Source: Alcaligenaceae bacterium
GTDB taxonomy: Bacteria; Pseudomonadota; Gammaproteobacteria; Burkholderiales; Burkholderiaceae_B
Direction of reading: 5' to 3'
Assembly (NCBI GenBank): GCA_013416485.1
Contig: JACCEO010000003.1
Location: 62,001-126,000 of the forward strand
DNA: 64,000 nucleotides
Position numbers and translations under genes: made by a program. Below the pieces are notes generated by a model, which was given only the letters and a program-made list of their open reading frames with translations, was not told the DNA's origin and ran no database searches. Shown here piece by piece: positions 23,847 through 32,748 of the stretch. Position 1 is the first letter of the stretch. Every line of letters starts with the position of its first letter.

Positions 23847-25433
23847 ATGAAAACCAGTAAAAGCTCCAGCACCGCGATACGTGTATTTTATGTCAGCCTG
23901 TTATGCCTGACCCTACTACTGGTCTCCAGCGTACTCATGACCTACAGCCAACTGCCATCCCTGATGAGTCGCCATCCATCCACTAGCCTGCCCCCTGAGC
24001 AAACAGCGACAACCTCGCTAGGTAAGGCCGTGGCGGCACAAGTCAGTATGCAGCCCGGAAAAACTGGTATCTATATGCTGGATGATCCCTATGACGCCTT
24101 TGCCGCCAGAATGGTGTTGGCACAAATGGCTGAAAAAACCCTGGACATTCAATACTATATATGGCGCAAGGATTTAACCGGCACCTTATTATTTGAAGCT
24201 TTACACGAAGCAGCAGACCGTGGTGTCCGGGTACGCTTGCTGCTGGATGACAACAACACCTCGAACCTGGATGACATACTCGCTGCCTTAAATGCCCACC
24301 CAAATATAGAAGTGCGTTTATTCAATCCGTTTGTCAGGCGAACGCACCGATGGTTAACCTATCTCACGGACTTCTCACGGGCGAACCGGCGTATGCATAA
24401 CAAGTCATTTACTGCCGATAACCAGGCAACCATTATGGGCGGCCGTAATATTGGCGATGAATACTTTGGTGCAGCCCAAGAAGTACAGTTTGCAGATTTA
24501 GATGTGTTAGCTTTAGGGCCAGTGGTAGATGAGGTCTCTAAAGACTTTGACCGCTATTGGGCTAGCAACTCGTCATACCCTGCGCAGTTACTACTACCCA
24601 AGGTAGAAGCTTACACGGTGGAAACACTAGACGCTGCTGCGTCCAGCATAGAACGAGACCCTGCAGCTGACGCCTATACGAACACACTGCGTCGCTCTAG
24701 TCTAATACATCAACTACAGAATGCCAGCCTGCCGCTAGTATGGACATCAGCCCAGTTAGCTAGTGACGATCCAGCCAAGGGCTTAGGCAAGGCCGGCCCC
24801 AAAGGCTTATTAAGCGATGAGTTCGTTCGTATTATCGGTACACCACGCAATAGCGTCGACTTGGTATCTCCTTATTTTGTACCCACAGCAGCTGGGGTTG
24901 ATGCATTCGCTGAGATCGCCAATAACGGGGTTCGTGTAAAAATTTTGACGAACTCCTTAGAAGCTACTGATGTTGCCGCCGTACATGCCGGCTATGCCAA
25001 ACGCCGCAAAGCGCTATTAGAAGCGGGAATTAAACTTTACGAAACTCGCCGTACAACATCTCTTCCCAAAAAAAGTTGGGCAGCCAGCCACTTTGGTAGC
25101 TCCGCTTCTAGCCTGCATGCAAAAACATTTGCCGTTGATGATACCCGTGTATTCGTAGGGTCATTTAATTTTGACCCCCGCTCGGTTATGTTGAATACCG
25201 AATCTGGACTAATCATAGAAAGCCCGGTCATTGCCAAACAAATCGATACTGCTTTTAAAGTGGGCATACCCGCCAACGCCTATGAAGTTCGCCTATCTGA
25301 CACTGGACAGCTTTATTGGCTAGAACAAGTCGATGGCAAAACCCTACGCCATGATACCGAACCAGGCACCAGCCTAATGCAACGGGCCGTTATCGAGGTG
25401 ATCGCTATTTTGCCCATAGAGTGGCTGCTATAA
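23847..25433 (+). CDS. clsC: Phospholipase D family protein, cardiolipin synthase C-like
   Basis: A 528-residue protein with one N-terminal membrane anchor (residues 12-35) and two HKD catalytic motifs. The first is HNKSFTADNQATIMGGRN (near residue 190), the second HAKTFAVDDTRVFVGSFNFD (near 428). The pattern and length match ClsC/YmdC, which joins phosphatidylethanolamine and phosphatidylglycerol to make cardiolipin; its usual partner YmdB is not in the window. The frame is open from 23781 inside yaeQ, but MKTSKSS at ATG 23847 gives a normal anchor. Confidence 0.88.
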   Translation: MKTSKSSSTAIRVFYVSLLCLTLLLVSSVLMTYSQLPSLMSRHPSTSLPPEQTATTSLGKAVAAQVSMQPGKTGIYMLDDPYDAFAARMVLAQMAEKTLDIQYYIWRKDLTGTLLFEALHEAADRGVRVRLLLDDNNTSNLDDILAALNAHPNIEVRLFNPFVRRTHRWLTYLTDFSRANRRMHNKSFTADNQATIMGGRNIGDEYFGAAQEVQFADLDVLALGPVVDEVSKDFDRYWASNSSYPAQLLLPKVEAYTVETLDAAASSIERDPAADAYTNTLRRSSLIHQLQNASLPLVWTSAQLASDDPAKGLGKAGPKGLLSDEFVRIIGTPRNSVDLVSPYFVPTAAGVDAFAEIANNGVRVKILTNSLEATDVAAVHAGYAKRRKALLEAGIKLYETRRTTSLPKKSWAASHFGSSASSLHAKTFAVDDTRVFVGSFNFDPRSVMLNTESGLIIESPVIAKQIDTAFKVGIPANAYEVRLSDTGQLYWLEQVDGKTLRHDTEPGTSLMQRAVIEVIAILPIEWLL

Positions 25434-25455
25434 GCAGGTAGCCCCTATCTGTTGC

Positions 25456-26763
25456 TCACGGTATGACCAAGCCCAAGTGACCCCTTAGGGTATTTTCCGC
25501 ATACTCGTGACGAAACAAACCTCGTTTTTGTAGTACAGGTATCACGTGATCAACAAAGTCTTCTATGCCACCAGGCAATGATGGCGGCATTAAGTTAAAC
25601 CCATCTGCCCCTTCATTCATTAGCCAGTACTCCATTTGATCCGCTATTTTTTCCGGTGTACCCACCATAGTGCAGTGGCCACCACCTGCCGCCAAGCGGC
25701 CTAACAGCTGGCGCAGCGTAGGCTGTTCAGTTTGAATAATACGTAATATGGTTGCGTACCGACCTTTGGGCCCAGTAAAATCTTCCAAAGCTGGCAAAGT
25801 TGGCACAGGGGCATCTAATTCCCAATTCATGCAGTCTTGCCCTATGAAACCTTCTAGCTGACGCAGCGATGCCTCAGAGGGCAACAACACGTCAAGTTCA
25901 CGCTGTTTAGCCTGTGCTTCTGCGACTGTAGACCCAATATACGTGACCAAGCCCGGCATAATTGGGACATCAACAACACGACCCACTGCTTTTACCCGAC
26001 GTTTGATATCACGGTAATAGTCTTGTGCCGCAACTAGGTCGTAAGCCACCGCATAAATCGCTTCAGCATAACGTGCAGCCATATCACGGCCCTGCTCAGA
26101 GGCACCAGCCTGAAATAGCACAGGATGCCCCTGAGGCGGTCTGGGCATATTCAAAGGGCCATCCACCAAAAAGTACTCGCCTTGATGATGCAAGGCGTGA
26201 ACTTTGGTAGGATCCGCATAATTACCCTGCCTATCTACGGTGAGTGCATCGGCAGCCCAACTGTCCCATAAGCCAAGAACGGCGGTAATAAATTCTTCTG
26301 CACGAGCATAGCGCTGAGCATGGGCTGGCATGGCGGTATAACCATGATTACGCGCCTCGGCATCAAACATAGACGTGACTACATTCCAGCCAACACGCCC
26401 AGACGAAATATGGTCTAACGAACCCACCATGCGAGCGGCATGAAATGGGGTAAAAAACGTACTGGATACCGTACTGATTAAACCAATATGACGGGTAGCA
26501 CGGCTCATGGCCGCCATTGCCGTTAGGGGTTCAAAAAACCAACGCGGGCCATCTGCAACAGGGTCAGCCGTTTGCCCATCCGCAAAAAACACCGCATCCA
26601 ACTTGCCACGCTCGGCGGTGACTGCCAACTCTTCCAAGTACGAAATATCACCCAAGCGTTCTACAGGTGAATCAGGGTGCCGCCACGCAGCCTTGTGGTG
26701 ACCACAGCCGTGAATAAATAAATTGATGTGCAACTGGCGCTGGCTAGGAGTATGTTTTACCAT
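25456..26763 (-). CDS. FMN-dependent monooxygenase, NtaA/SnaA/DszA type (TPP-regulated operon)
   Basis: A 435-residue luciferase-like flavin monooxygenase. LDAVFFADGQTADP near residue 58, SSGRVGWNVVTSMFDAEARN near 125 and HPVLFQAGASEQGRDMAARY near 218 are marks of the NtaA/SnaA/SoxA/DszA subgroup, which uses reduced FMN from a separate reductase to oxidise S- or N-containing heterocycles and amines. Its ATG overlaps the stop of the upstream dehydrogenase (TAATG), so both are read from one mRNA under the TPP riboswitch at 27603-27688. A role in thiamin-related chemistry is inferred from that control; no flavin reductase gene is adjacent. Confidence 0.88.
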   Translation of the reverse strand: MVKHTPSQRQLHINLFIHGCGHHKAAWRHPDSPVERLGDISYLEELAVTAERGKLDAVFFADGQTADPVADGPRWFFEPLTAMAAMSRATRHIGLISTVSSTFFTPFHAARMVGSLDHISSGRVGWNVVTSMFDAEARNHGYTAMPAHAQRYARAEEFITAVLGLWDSWAADALTVDRQGNYADPTKVHALHHQGEYFLVDGPLNMPRPPQGHPVLFQAGASEQGRDMAARYAEAIYAVAYDLVAAQDYYRDIKRRVKAVGRVVDVPIMPGLVTYIGSTVAEAQAKQRELDVLLPSEASLRQLEGFIGQDCMNWELDAPVPTLPALEDFTGPKGRYATILRIIQTEQPTLRQLLGRLAAGGGHCTMVGTPEKIADQMEYWLMNEGADGFNLMPPSLPGGIEDFVDHVIPVLQKRGLFRHEYAENTLRGHLGLVIP

Positions 26764-27536
26764 TAGTTTTTCACCAGTCCGCCATCAACAACCAAATTTT
26801 GTCCTGTCACCGAACGCGACCAGGGTGAAGCAAAAAACAACGCTGCATCGGCAAACTCAGCCGGGGTAGTCACCCGTCGTAACGGCGTGCTAGCGGCAAT
26901 AAGATCAAACACGGCTTCAGGCGTGGCAGCGGATGCATCAGTGGTGCGCAGCAAGCCACCTGACACCATATTGACAGTAATTCCGAAAGGCCCCAAATCA
27001 TGAGACAAAGTACGTGTCAGTGACAATAACGCTGCCTTAGCCGCCGTATAGTCATGGTAAGGAACTACGGGATTTTGGAATAAATTTGTACCTACATTGA
27101 CTATACGCCCAAAGCCCATTTCTTTCATGCCATCCAAGGCTGCCTGGGTAGTATTCAACGCTCCCTTCACTATGCCTTGAAACTGTTGCTCCAGACTCTC
27201 CCAGCGCAACACATCCGCATGCTCTCGACCATCGCCATTAAAAGAAAAAGCGGGTAGCGCATTGTTGATCACCGTGGTTACGGGTGCTCCAAAGTGGCTA
27301 GCTGCCTGGTGCAGCATATGCTGCACGGCCTGAGCATCGGTCACATCGGCCTGCAAGGCTATCGCCCGTTCAGGCGTAGTAGCAGCCAGACTCTGAGCCG
27401 TAGTTTCACTGTTCAGGTAATTAATAATCACTCGCGCACCTTCGCGCAGAAATGCCTGGACCACATGTTGACCTAAACCACGGCCACCGCCAGTCACCAA
27501 TACCACTTGTTCGTTAAATTTTAATGCTTGCGTCAT
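26763..27536 (-). CDS. Short-chain dehydrogenase/reductase (TPP-regulated operon)
   Basis: A 257-residue SDR of the classical FabG-like type. The cofactor loop VLVTGGGRGLGQHV is at about residues 12-25 and catalytic Y-x3-K is in YHDYTAAKAALL near residue 158; the C-terminal VTGQNLVVDGGL is typical. It should oxidise or reduce an alcohol/carbonyl with NAD(P). It is the first gene behind a TPP riboswitch and is translationally coupled to the flavin monooxygenase. Its own start (AAGG, six bases, ATG 27536) lies partly in a small hairpin. The substrate is unknown but presumably thiamin-related. Confidence 0.9.
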   Translation of the reverse strand: MTQALKFNEQVVLVTGGGRGLGQHVVQAFLREGARVIINYLNSETTAQSLAATTPERAIALQADVTDAQAVQHMLHQAASHFGAPVTTVINNALPAFSFNGDGREHADVLRWESLEQQFQGIVKGALNTTQAALDGMKEMGFGRIVNVGTNLFQNPVVPYHDYTAAKAALLSLTRTLSHDLGPFGITVNMVSGGLLRTTDASAATPEAVFDLIAASTPLRRVTTPAEFADAALFFASPWSRSVTGQNLVVDGGLVKN

Positions 27537-27541
27537 GCCAT

Positions 27542-27556
27542 GCCTTGTAAAAAGGC
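27542..27556 (-). promoter_or_regulatory. Ribosome-site-masking hairpin before the SDR start
   Basis: On the minus strand GCCTT-TTTAC-AAGGC places the AAGG ribosome-binding site in the 3' arm of a hairpin just upstream of the ATG. This fits translational control by the TPP riboswitch. An out-of-frame ATG-GCA-TGA mini-ORF (27541-27533) also overlaps the true start. Confidence 0.55.
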
Positions 27557-27602
27557 GAAGGTATGGATAAGCGGAATTTACCCGCGTGCCAGAACGGCTG
27601 AC

Positions 27603-27688
27603 ATCCCTTCGCCAGTATTAACTGGATCAGGTTCGACGGGTGTTTTCTCAGCCATGCCTACCTTAAGTAGCCCTGGCACCCCGTGTCA
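27603..27688 (-). ncRNA. TPP riboswitch (THI element) upstream of the SDR-monooxygenase operon
   Basis: Read on the minus strand, the conserved core is clear: a GGGGTGCC start, the pyrimidine-sensing GGCTGAGA, then ACCC followed by GAACCTGATC, and TAATACTGGCGAAGGGA at the end. These are the P2-P5 elements of the TPP aptamer. High TPP should lower expression of the two downstream genes. Confidence 0.95.
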
Positions 27689-27874
27689 CTCTTTTTAAAC
27701 CATAGCATATTCATACAGGGATCTGTATTTGATGGCTTTGGTTTTTAAGGGATACCGGCCGTCATGAACTTACAACTAGCTAGCAGAGCAAGGTGTCCGG
27801 TACTGCTGGCGAAGGTACTTATAGGCACCAAGTCATTGACAACACCCCTGCTTCTACCATACGCTAGCCACCAG
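27689..27874. promoter_or_regulatory. Divergent promoter region between the two TPP riboswitches
   Basis: For the plus strand, TTGACA (27836-27841), an 18-bp spacer and TACGCT (27860-27865) would start RNA near 27872, at the 5' end of the second aptamer. For the minus strand only a TATGCT/TATGGT -10 near 27700-27707 is visible. A dyad ATACAG-N4-CTGTAT lies at 27713-27728. No gene is seen in this stretch. Confidence 0.6.
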
Positions 27875-27963
27875 TTCCTGGGGGAGTCCTGTATTGGGCT
27901 GAGATTCTGCGCATCCGACGCCGTAACCCTTAGAACCTGATCCGGATAATGCCGGCGAAGGAA
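27875..27963 (+). ncRNA. TPP riboswitch upstream of the ThiV-type symporter
   Basis: Pairing ends TTCC and GGAA enclose GGGGGAGTCC, the conserved GGGCTGAGA, a variable P3 arm, CCCTTAGAACCTGATC and GGATAATGCCGGCGAAGGAA. The ribosome-binding site AAAGGA (27962-27967) begins inside the closing P1 stem, five bases before ATG 27972, so TPP binding would hide it directly. Confidence 0.96.
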
Positions 27964-27971
27964 AGGATAAA

Positions 27972-29414
27972 ATGCTAGACAGCACTATTACGCTTATCTA
28001 TCTGCTGCTGTTCGCCAGTGGCTTCACCCTGGCGGGCATGTGGTATTCCCGTAGTTCACGCGGTAACCTGGAAGACTATCTGGTTGCGCGAAATAGCCAG
28101 TCAGCCACGGCCACAGTACTGACTCTGCTAGCCACTTCATTGGGAGCATGGATATTATTTGCCCCTGCACAAGCTGCCACCTGGGGTGGGCTAAGTGCCA
28201 TCATTGGTTATGCACTAGGGGCTATCGCCCCGCGCTTGGTCATGATTCCTTTGGGCAAACGCATGCGCGAAGTCATGCCTCAAGGCCATACGCTTACTGA
28301 ATTTATTGTGCATCGCTACGGGCGGTCCATGTACAGCCTAATCCTAGTGATTATGCTGTTTTATATGTTCATTACGCTGACAGCAGAAATTACAGCCATT
28401 TCCAAACTGGTCAGTTTGATTGCACCCATCCCCCTATGGACTACCGCTGCCATCGTTATGGGTTCCACCCTGCTGTACACCTCTTATGGTGGATTGCGCG
28501 CAACCATATTCACAGACAAAGTACAAATGATGATTATTGTGCCTTTGTTATTGATTTTGCTGTATTTTGGCTGGAAAGCGGTAGGGGGTCTACCCCCGTT
28601 ATTCACTGGCTTACAGGAACGAGCTCCCCAATTATTACAACTGTCCGACCCTGTGGGCATTAAGGCTGGCCTAACTTTTTTTGTTGCCATCTTGCTAACA
28701 GGCTTATTTCACCAAGGTAATTGGCAACGTATTTATTCCGCGCGCGACACCCCAGCCATGCGCATGGGATTTTCGCTGGCCGGTTTATTTGCTGGTCCAA
28801 TTATTTTCATTATGGGCATGTTTGGCTTGGCTTTTGTCAGTTTGGGATATAGCGGTGATAGCTCTGTCGCGTTATTCACTGTTGTCATGCCCAGCCTACC
28901 CATCTGGTTCTGTATTGCCCTGATCCCATTAGGTTTATCGCTAGTCATGAGTAGTGCCGACACAGCTATCAATGCGGTATCTAGCCTAATAGCAGTGGAT
29001 CTGCGTCGCCGTTACCCACAGATGGAACAAGGACGTGTCATGACCTGGTCACGCTTATTAATTTTTATTTTAGCAATACCCGCTTTGGTCGTTGCTGCTC
29101 AGGGTTACAGCGTACTGTATTTATTTTTGCTGGCTGATCTGTTTTGTTCAGCCGCAACTTTCCCTGTATTTTTTGGACTATTCAGCCGTCGTTACAACGG
29201 GCTAACTGCGGTTGTCAGCACACTAAGCGGTCTGGTTGCAGGGATTGCCATGTTCCCAGCACCAGGAGCCAAGTTAGACTACCTATTGGAGTCCTTTTTG
29301 TTGGCTGCCCTGGTGCCGGTAGCTGTTTCGGCCCTTATGCTGCTATGTATGCCTGCTAGCACGCACTTTGATTTTGCCAGGTTGAAAACGGCAATACGCA
29401 GCATGAATAGTTAA
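27972..29414 (+). CDS. Sodium:solute symporter family transporter, TPP-regulated (ThiV-type)
   Basis: A 480-residue SSS-family permease with about thirteen hydrophobic helices. LLATSLGAWILFAPAQAATW (near residue 51) and TYTSYGGLRATIFTDKVQM-like sequence near 168 (LYTSYGGLRATIFTDKVQMM) are SSS marks. SSS transporters behind TPP riboswitches have been named ThiV and are linked to uptake of thiamin or its pyrimidine precursor, for example in SAR11. Control by the riboswitch at 27875-27963 strongly supports a thiamin-related substrate. It faces away from the SDR-monooxygenase operon under a second TPP riboswitch. Confidence 0.9.
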   Translation: MLDSTITLIYLLLFASGFTLAGMWYSRSSRGNLEDYLVARNSQSATATVLTLLATSLGAWILFAPAQAATWGGLSAIIGYALGAIAPRLVMIPLGKRMREVMPQGHTLTEFIVHRYGRSMYSLILVIMLFYMFITLTAEITAISKLVSLIAPIPLWTTAAIVMGSTLLYTSYGGLRATIFTDKVQMMIIVPLLLILLYFGWKAVGGLPPLFTGLQERAPQLLQLSDPVGIKAGLTFFVAILLTGLFHQGNWQRIYSARDTPAMRMGFSLAGLFAGPIIFIMGMFGLAFVSLGYSGDSSVALFTVVMPSLPIWFCIALIPLGLSLVMSSADTAINAVSSLIAVDLRRRYPQMEQGRVMTWSRLLIFILAIPALVVAAQGYSVLYLFLLADLFCSAATFPVFFGLFSRRYNGLTAVVSTLSGLVAGIAMFPAPGAKLDYLLESFLLAALVPVAVSALMLLCMPASTHFDFARLKTAIRSMNS

Positions 29415-29423
29415 ACTAGCTTT

Positions 29424-29933
29424 TTAATACTGACCCATGTAGTCACGCTTACCGACCTCTACGCCAGAGTGACGCAAAATGGCATAGGCAGTGGTGACGT
29501 GGAAAAAGAACTGCGGCAAACCGTAACTTAATAAGTAGGCTTGGCCGGTAAACTTTTTCTCTTTGGGTGTACCGGGGCGTGTAATGATTTCACGATTTTC
29601 CTGGCCATTAATTTGTTCTGGCGTAATGCCATCCAAAAAGCTTAAGGCTTGCTGTATACGTTGTTGTAAATCAGCAAATGACTGACCTTCGTCTTCGTAG
29701 CTGGGAACGTCCAGACCTGCCAAGCGAGCTGTCACACTACGAGCAAAATCTGTGGCCACTTGCACTTGACGTGCCAAGGGAAACATATCAGGGAATAAAC
29801 GGGCCTGCAGCAAGGCATCGGGCTCGATTTTCTTGGCGACCGCATGCTCTTCGGCTTTGCTAAGTATGGCAGCAACACTGCCTAACATTTGCTTAAAAAC
29901 CGGCACTGATGTTACGTATAAGCTAATCGTCAT
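29424..29933 (-). CDS. DUF1993 family protein
   Basis: A 169-residue soluble helical protein. The start SLYVTSVPVFKQMLGSVAAI, the segment LFPDMFPLARQVQVATDFAR near residue 46 and the C-terminal FFFHVTTAYAILRHSGVEVGKRDYMG are the DUF1993 pattern, related to the DinB-like four-helix fold. Function unknown. It is convergent with the TPP-regulated symporter, 9 bp between stops, with no terminator visible in between. Confidence 0.92.
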   Translation of the reverse strand: MTISLYVTSVPVFKQMLGSVAAILSKAEEHAVAKKIEPDALLQARLFPDMFPLARQVQVATDFARSVTARLAGLDVPSYEDEGQSFADLQQRIQQALSFLDGITPEQINGQENREIITRPGTPKEKKFTGQAYLLSYGLPQFFFHVTTAYAILRHSGVEVGKRDYMGQY

Positions 29934-30077
29934 AATGTTTCCTTAAGAAAAAGGTTAGTGGAATTGTTAAACATTTCAAAACTAAAGTGTTAGTGCTGAT
30001 TACAAGCGATAAGATGTCAGCTCAACACCCTTCATTTACGGATGAAGCTTCTTGTTTTTAAAAAGGATAGAGTCGCC

Positions 30078-30326
30078 ATGAGCATTATCAGCATGATCAT
30101 CATCGGTTTCATTGTAGGTCTGATTGCTCGCGCCATCATGCCTGGAGACCAAAAGCTAGGCTTTATTCTCACTGTGCTTCTGGGCATTGTGGGTTCTATC
30201 GTTGCCGGTTATCTAGGCAGCTTTACTGGCTGGTATGCACCAGGCGAAGGCGCTGGCTGGATAGGCTCTATTGTAGGGGCCATTATCGTGCTATTTATTT
30301 ATGGCATAGTTGCCAAGAAAAGCTAA
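30078..30326 (+). CDS. GlsB/YeaQ/YmgE family stress-response membrane protein
   Basis: An 82-residue protein of three hydrophobic, glycine-rich helices. The family core is FIVGLIARAIMPGDQKLG near residue 10, followed by TVLLGIVGSIVAGYLGSF, and it ends WIGSIVGAIIVLFIYGIV. Members are induced by general or acid stress; the molecular role is unknown. The frame is open from 30042, but AAAAGGA precedes ATG 30078, which gives the normal family N-terminus. A strong terminator follows. Confidence 0.92.
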   Translation: MSIISMIIIGFIVGLIARAIMPGDQKLGFILTVLLGIVGSIVAGYLGSFTGWYAPGEGAGWIGSIVGAIIVLFIYGIVAKKS

Positions 30327-30340
30327 CTTCATCTGCTAGT

Positions 30341-30378
30341 AAAAAGTCTCCGGAACCCCCCTGTCCCGGAGACTTTTT
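30341..30378. terminator. Terminator after the GlsB-type gene
   Basis: AAAAAGTCTCCGG (30341-30353) pairs perfectly with CCGGAGACTTTTT (30366-30378). It can also end the convergent ydgA-like transcript. Confidence 0.88.
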
Positions 30379-30406
30379 ATATGGATCTTTTGGTACTGTT
30401 GCTAAT

Positions 30407-31846
30407 TTACATCGCCAGCAACATCATCAACATCATCAGTTGCTCTACCGGCATTTCTTGATCATTCAGGGTAATTTTGCCATCCTGGAACAGCACGTTC
30501 AATGCGGCACCATCATCAGTCACTGTCAAGAACCCTTTTTCTTGGTATTCGCTAACGTACTGATCATAAATTTGCATCGCCAATTCTTGAGCATGCTCTG
30601 GGCTTTCTGCAGGTTCCGCATTCAGTGCTACTTGGCTAACCGCCTCGACAAACATCGCACGTGACACATTGATATTCAGCTGCAACTTTTTCAGCATCTG
30701 ACTCAAGGCTGCGATAGGATTGGTTTGAACAGCCTCTGGGTTTGTAGGGGCAGCCAGATTCACCAACAAGCTAGCTTTACTTTCCCCTGCAGAGTTTTTC
30801 CAAACCACAGGGTCAATAAACAAGGTAGGCTTGGATGCCAACATGGCAAACAGTTTTTCTTGTAGCAACGCCTCTTGTTCGCTATCCAACTCCACCACGG
30901 CATTGCCTTGCCCGCCTTGCATTTTCTCGTAGGTGCTGATGATGTCAGACAAGACTACGGTATCCAGATTCTTAGCACCGAAGGTCAGATCCATGGAACC
31001 TAAATCTGCCTTAGCTATTGTCAGCTTGCCCACCTGGTAATGTATGCTGCCGTCTAGTAGCTTGCCTGTTTGCGTGCTGTCCATAGTGACAGTAATCTTG
31101 TCTACAGACAGTTCCTCATCACCAGCCAACGCTAGTTTATCCAGCGTCATAAGACTGTTTACTATAGTGTTGTCACTTTCGCGTTTTGCCGTGCCATTCA
31201 CTGTCAAGCCGCTCAGGGTCAAGGTACTGTCATCAGAGCCATCAAGCAACCTCAAGCTATCGAACTGGCCTGTGGACACGCTATCTTTAAAGTCATTACT
31301 GAAATTGATATGTCCCTGTCCGCCACTGAAGCTAATTTCGGTACCGTCTTTTTTGTACTCTACCGGCGAGAAAGTCCACGCTGAACTTCCTGTGCCATCC
31401 ATACCAATACGGGTAACGGCTTGCAACGGGGATTTTTCTTTCTGGCTGTCAAACCAAACCTGTATCGCAGGAGCAGACAGTAAATGTGCTTGGCTATACG
31501 CCAGCATAGGAGTGAAATCACCTGCTTTTAGCGTATCCAGTGGAAAAGGGCCATGTTGCAAATGATCCGCAATCAACAACTCGATTGGACCTTCGCCCTC
31601 TTCAGAGTTAGCCAATGTCAACGCATACACCGCATCAGCGGAGAAAATCCCGCGCTTGTACTCCTTGACACTAAGCTGCATGCCTCGGCTGGTCAGGTCA
31701 CCACCCAGCATTACAAACTCCTGGTTGGTTTGCTCAATGCTAGTACGTATTTTGGCTTCAGCCTGCTGGCCTACATACCAACTGCTACCTACATAAGCCA
31801 CACCTGCAAGCACAACAACGCCTGCAACGATTACACCTTTGTTCAT
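30407..31846 (-). CDS. YdgA/DUF945 family protein
   Basis: A 479-residue protein with an N-terminal membrane anchor or uncleaved signal (VIVAGVVVLAGVAYVGSSWY, residues 5-24) and a large periplasmic body rich in beta-strand pattern. YVGQQAEAKI, HGPFP near residue 98 and the C-terminal GFLTVTDDGAALNVLFQDGK are DUF945 marks. Function in the family is unknown beyond an envelope location. The protein ends in a run of Met and Leu. It stands alone on the minus strand. Confidence 0.88.
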   Translation of the reverse strand: MNKGVIVAGVVVLAGVAYVGSSWYVGQQAEAKIRTSIEQTNQEFVMLGGDLTSRGMQLSVKEYKRGIFSADAVYALTLANSEEGEGPIELLIADHLQHGPFPLDTLKAGDFTPMLAYSQAHLLSAPAIQVWFDSQKEKSPLQAVTRIGMDGTGSSAWTFSPVEYKKDGTEISFSGGQGHINFSNDFKDSVSTGQFDSLRLLDGSDDSTLTLSGLTVNGTAKRESDNTIVNSLMTLDKLALAGDEELSVDKITVTMDSTQTGKLLDGSIHYQVGKLTIAKADLGSMDLTFGAKNLDTVVLSDIISTYEKMQGGQGNAVVELDSEQEALLQEKLFAMLASKPTLFIDPVVWKNSAGESKASLLVNLAAPTNPEAVQTNPIAALSQMLKKLQLNINVSRAMFVEAVSQVALNAEPAESPEHAQELAMQIYDQYVSEYQEKGFLTVTDDGAALNVLFQDGKITLNDQEMPVEQLMMLMMLLAM

Positions 31847-31868
31847 AGTTTTCCTAGTTTTTTTAAAA

Positions 31869-32738
31869 TTATGGTTGTCCGCGATACAAACGTATCAGCT
31901 GCGACACATCGCTTTCCCCCAAGGCTAAGGCCCCGGACTGACGATAAGCCTGCTGGGTAGCACTGCTAACCGGCATGGGTACGCGATGTTGTTGTGCTAA
32001 GGCAGCCACCGTATCCAAGTCTTTCAACATGGTATTGATGGTTGCCATAGTTTTAGTGGGCGGCGGCTCGGTCATGCGAGGTACAAAAATTTGCAACAAT
32101 ACCGAATCAGCCCAGCCACCAGCCAAGGCCTGGTTAAGCTGAGCGGCATCCACACCGCTGGCCTGTGCTAAAGCTACAGCCTCGCCAATGGCGGCTATGG
32201 TTGACGTCACTATGGTTTGATTACACAGCTTGCTGACTTGACCTGTGCCGACATCGCCCATACGTGTAACGCGTTGCCCGTAAGACAACATAATAGGCGT
32301 CAATTGTTGGATCACATCTTGTGGGCCACCTGCCATAATGGCCAGGCTGCCTTGCTGTGCCCCACCTACACCACCAGACACCGGCGCATCTACCCAGATA
32401 GTCCCTTGGGCATCTGCCAGACGCTTAGCCATCTGTATGGTTTGTGCCGGCGGTATGGAAGAATGGTCGACCAAATAACACATGACCTTGCCGTTGACCA
32501 GACCTTCTGGCCCGAATACCACCTGCTCTACTGCCTGCGCATCAAATAAGCACAACAAGACAAGGTCGCACTCCTGTGCCAACTGTGCTGGTGTTGACGC
32601 TACCTGTACGTCAGTGCCAAATAATAAGCTTGCCTTATCAAGGGTACGATTCCATACGGTCACTTGATGCCCTGCAGCTAGCAATCGCTTCACCATAGGC
32701 ACACCCATTAACCCCAAGCCACAGAATCCTATTTTCAT
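31869..32738 (-). CDS. 3-hydroxyisobutyrate/tartronate-semialdehyde-type dehydrogenase
   Basis: A 289-residue beta-hydroxyacid dehydrogenase. The NAD(P) loop MKIGFCGLGLMGVPMVKRLL opens the protein; DAPVSGGVGGAQQGSL (near residue 118) is the substrate-binding signature and KLCNQTIV (near 168) holds the catalytic Lys. It acts on a short 3-hydroxy acid; which one is not readable. A GTG at 32747 is in frame, but AGGG eight bases before ATG 32738 favours the latter. maiA is immediately upstream, so both may be one transcript. Confidence 0.9.
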   Translation of the reverse strand: MKIGFCGLGLMGVPMVKRLLAAGHQVTVWNRTLDKASLLFGTDVQVASTPAQLAQECDLVLLCLFDAQAVEQVVFGPEGLVNGKVMCYLVDHSSIPPAQTIQMAKRLADAQGTIWVDAPVSGGVGGAQQGSLAIMAGGPQDVIQQLTPIMLSYGQRVTRMGDVGTGQVSKLCNQTIVTSTIAAIGEAVALAQASGVDAAQLNQALAGGWADSVLLQIFVPRMTEPPPTKTMATINTMLKDLDTVAALAQQHRVPMPVSSATQQAYRQSGALALGESDVSQLIRLYRGQP

Positions 32739-32748
32739 TATCTGCACC

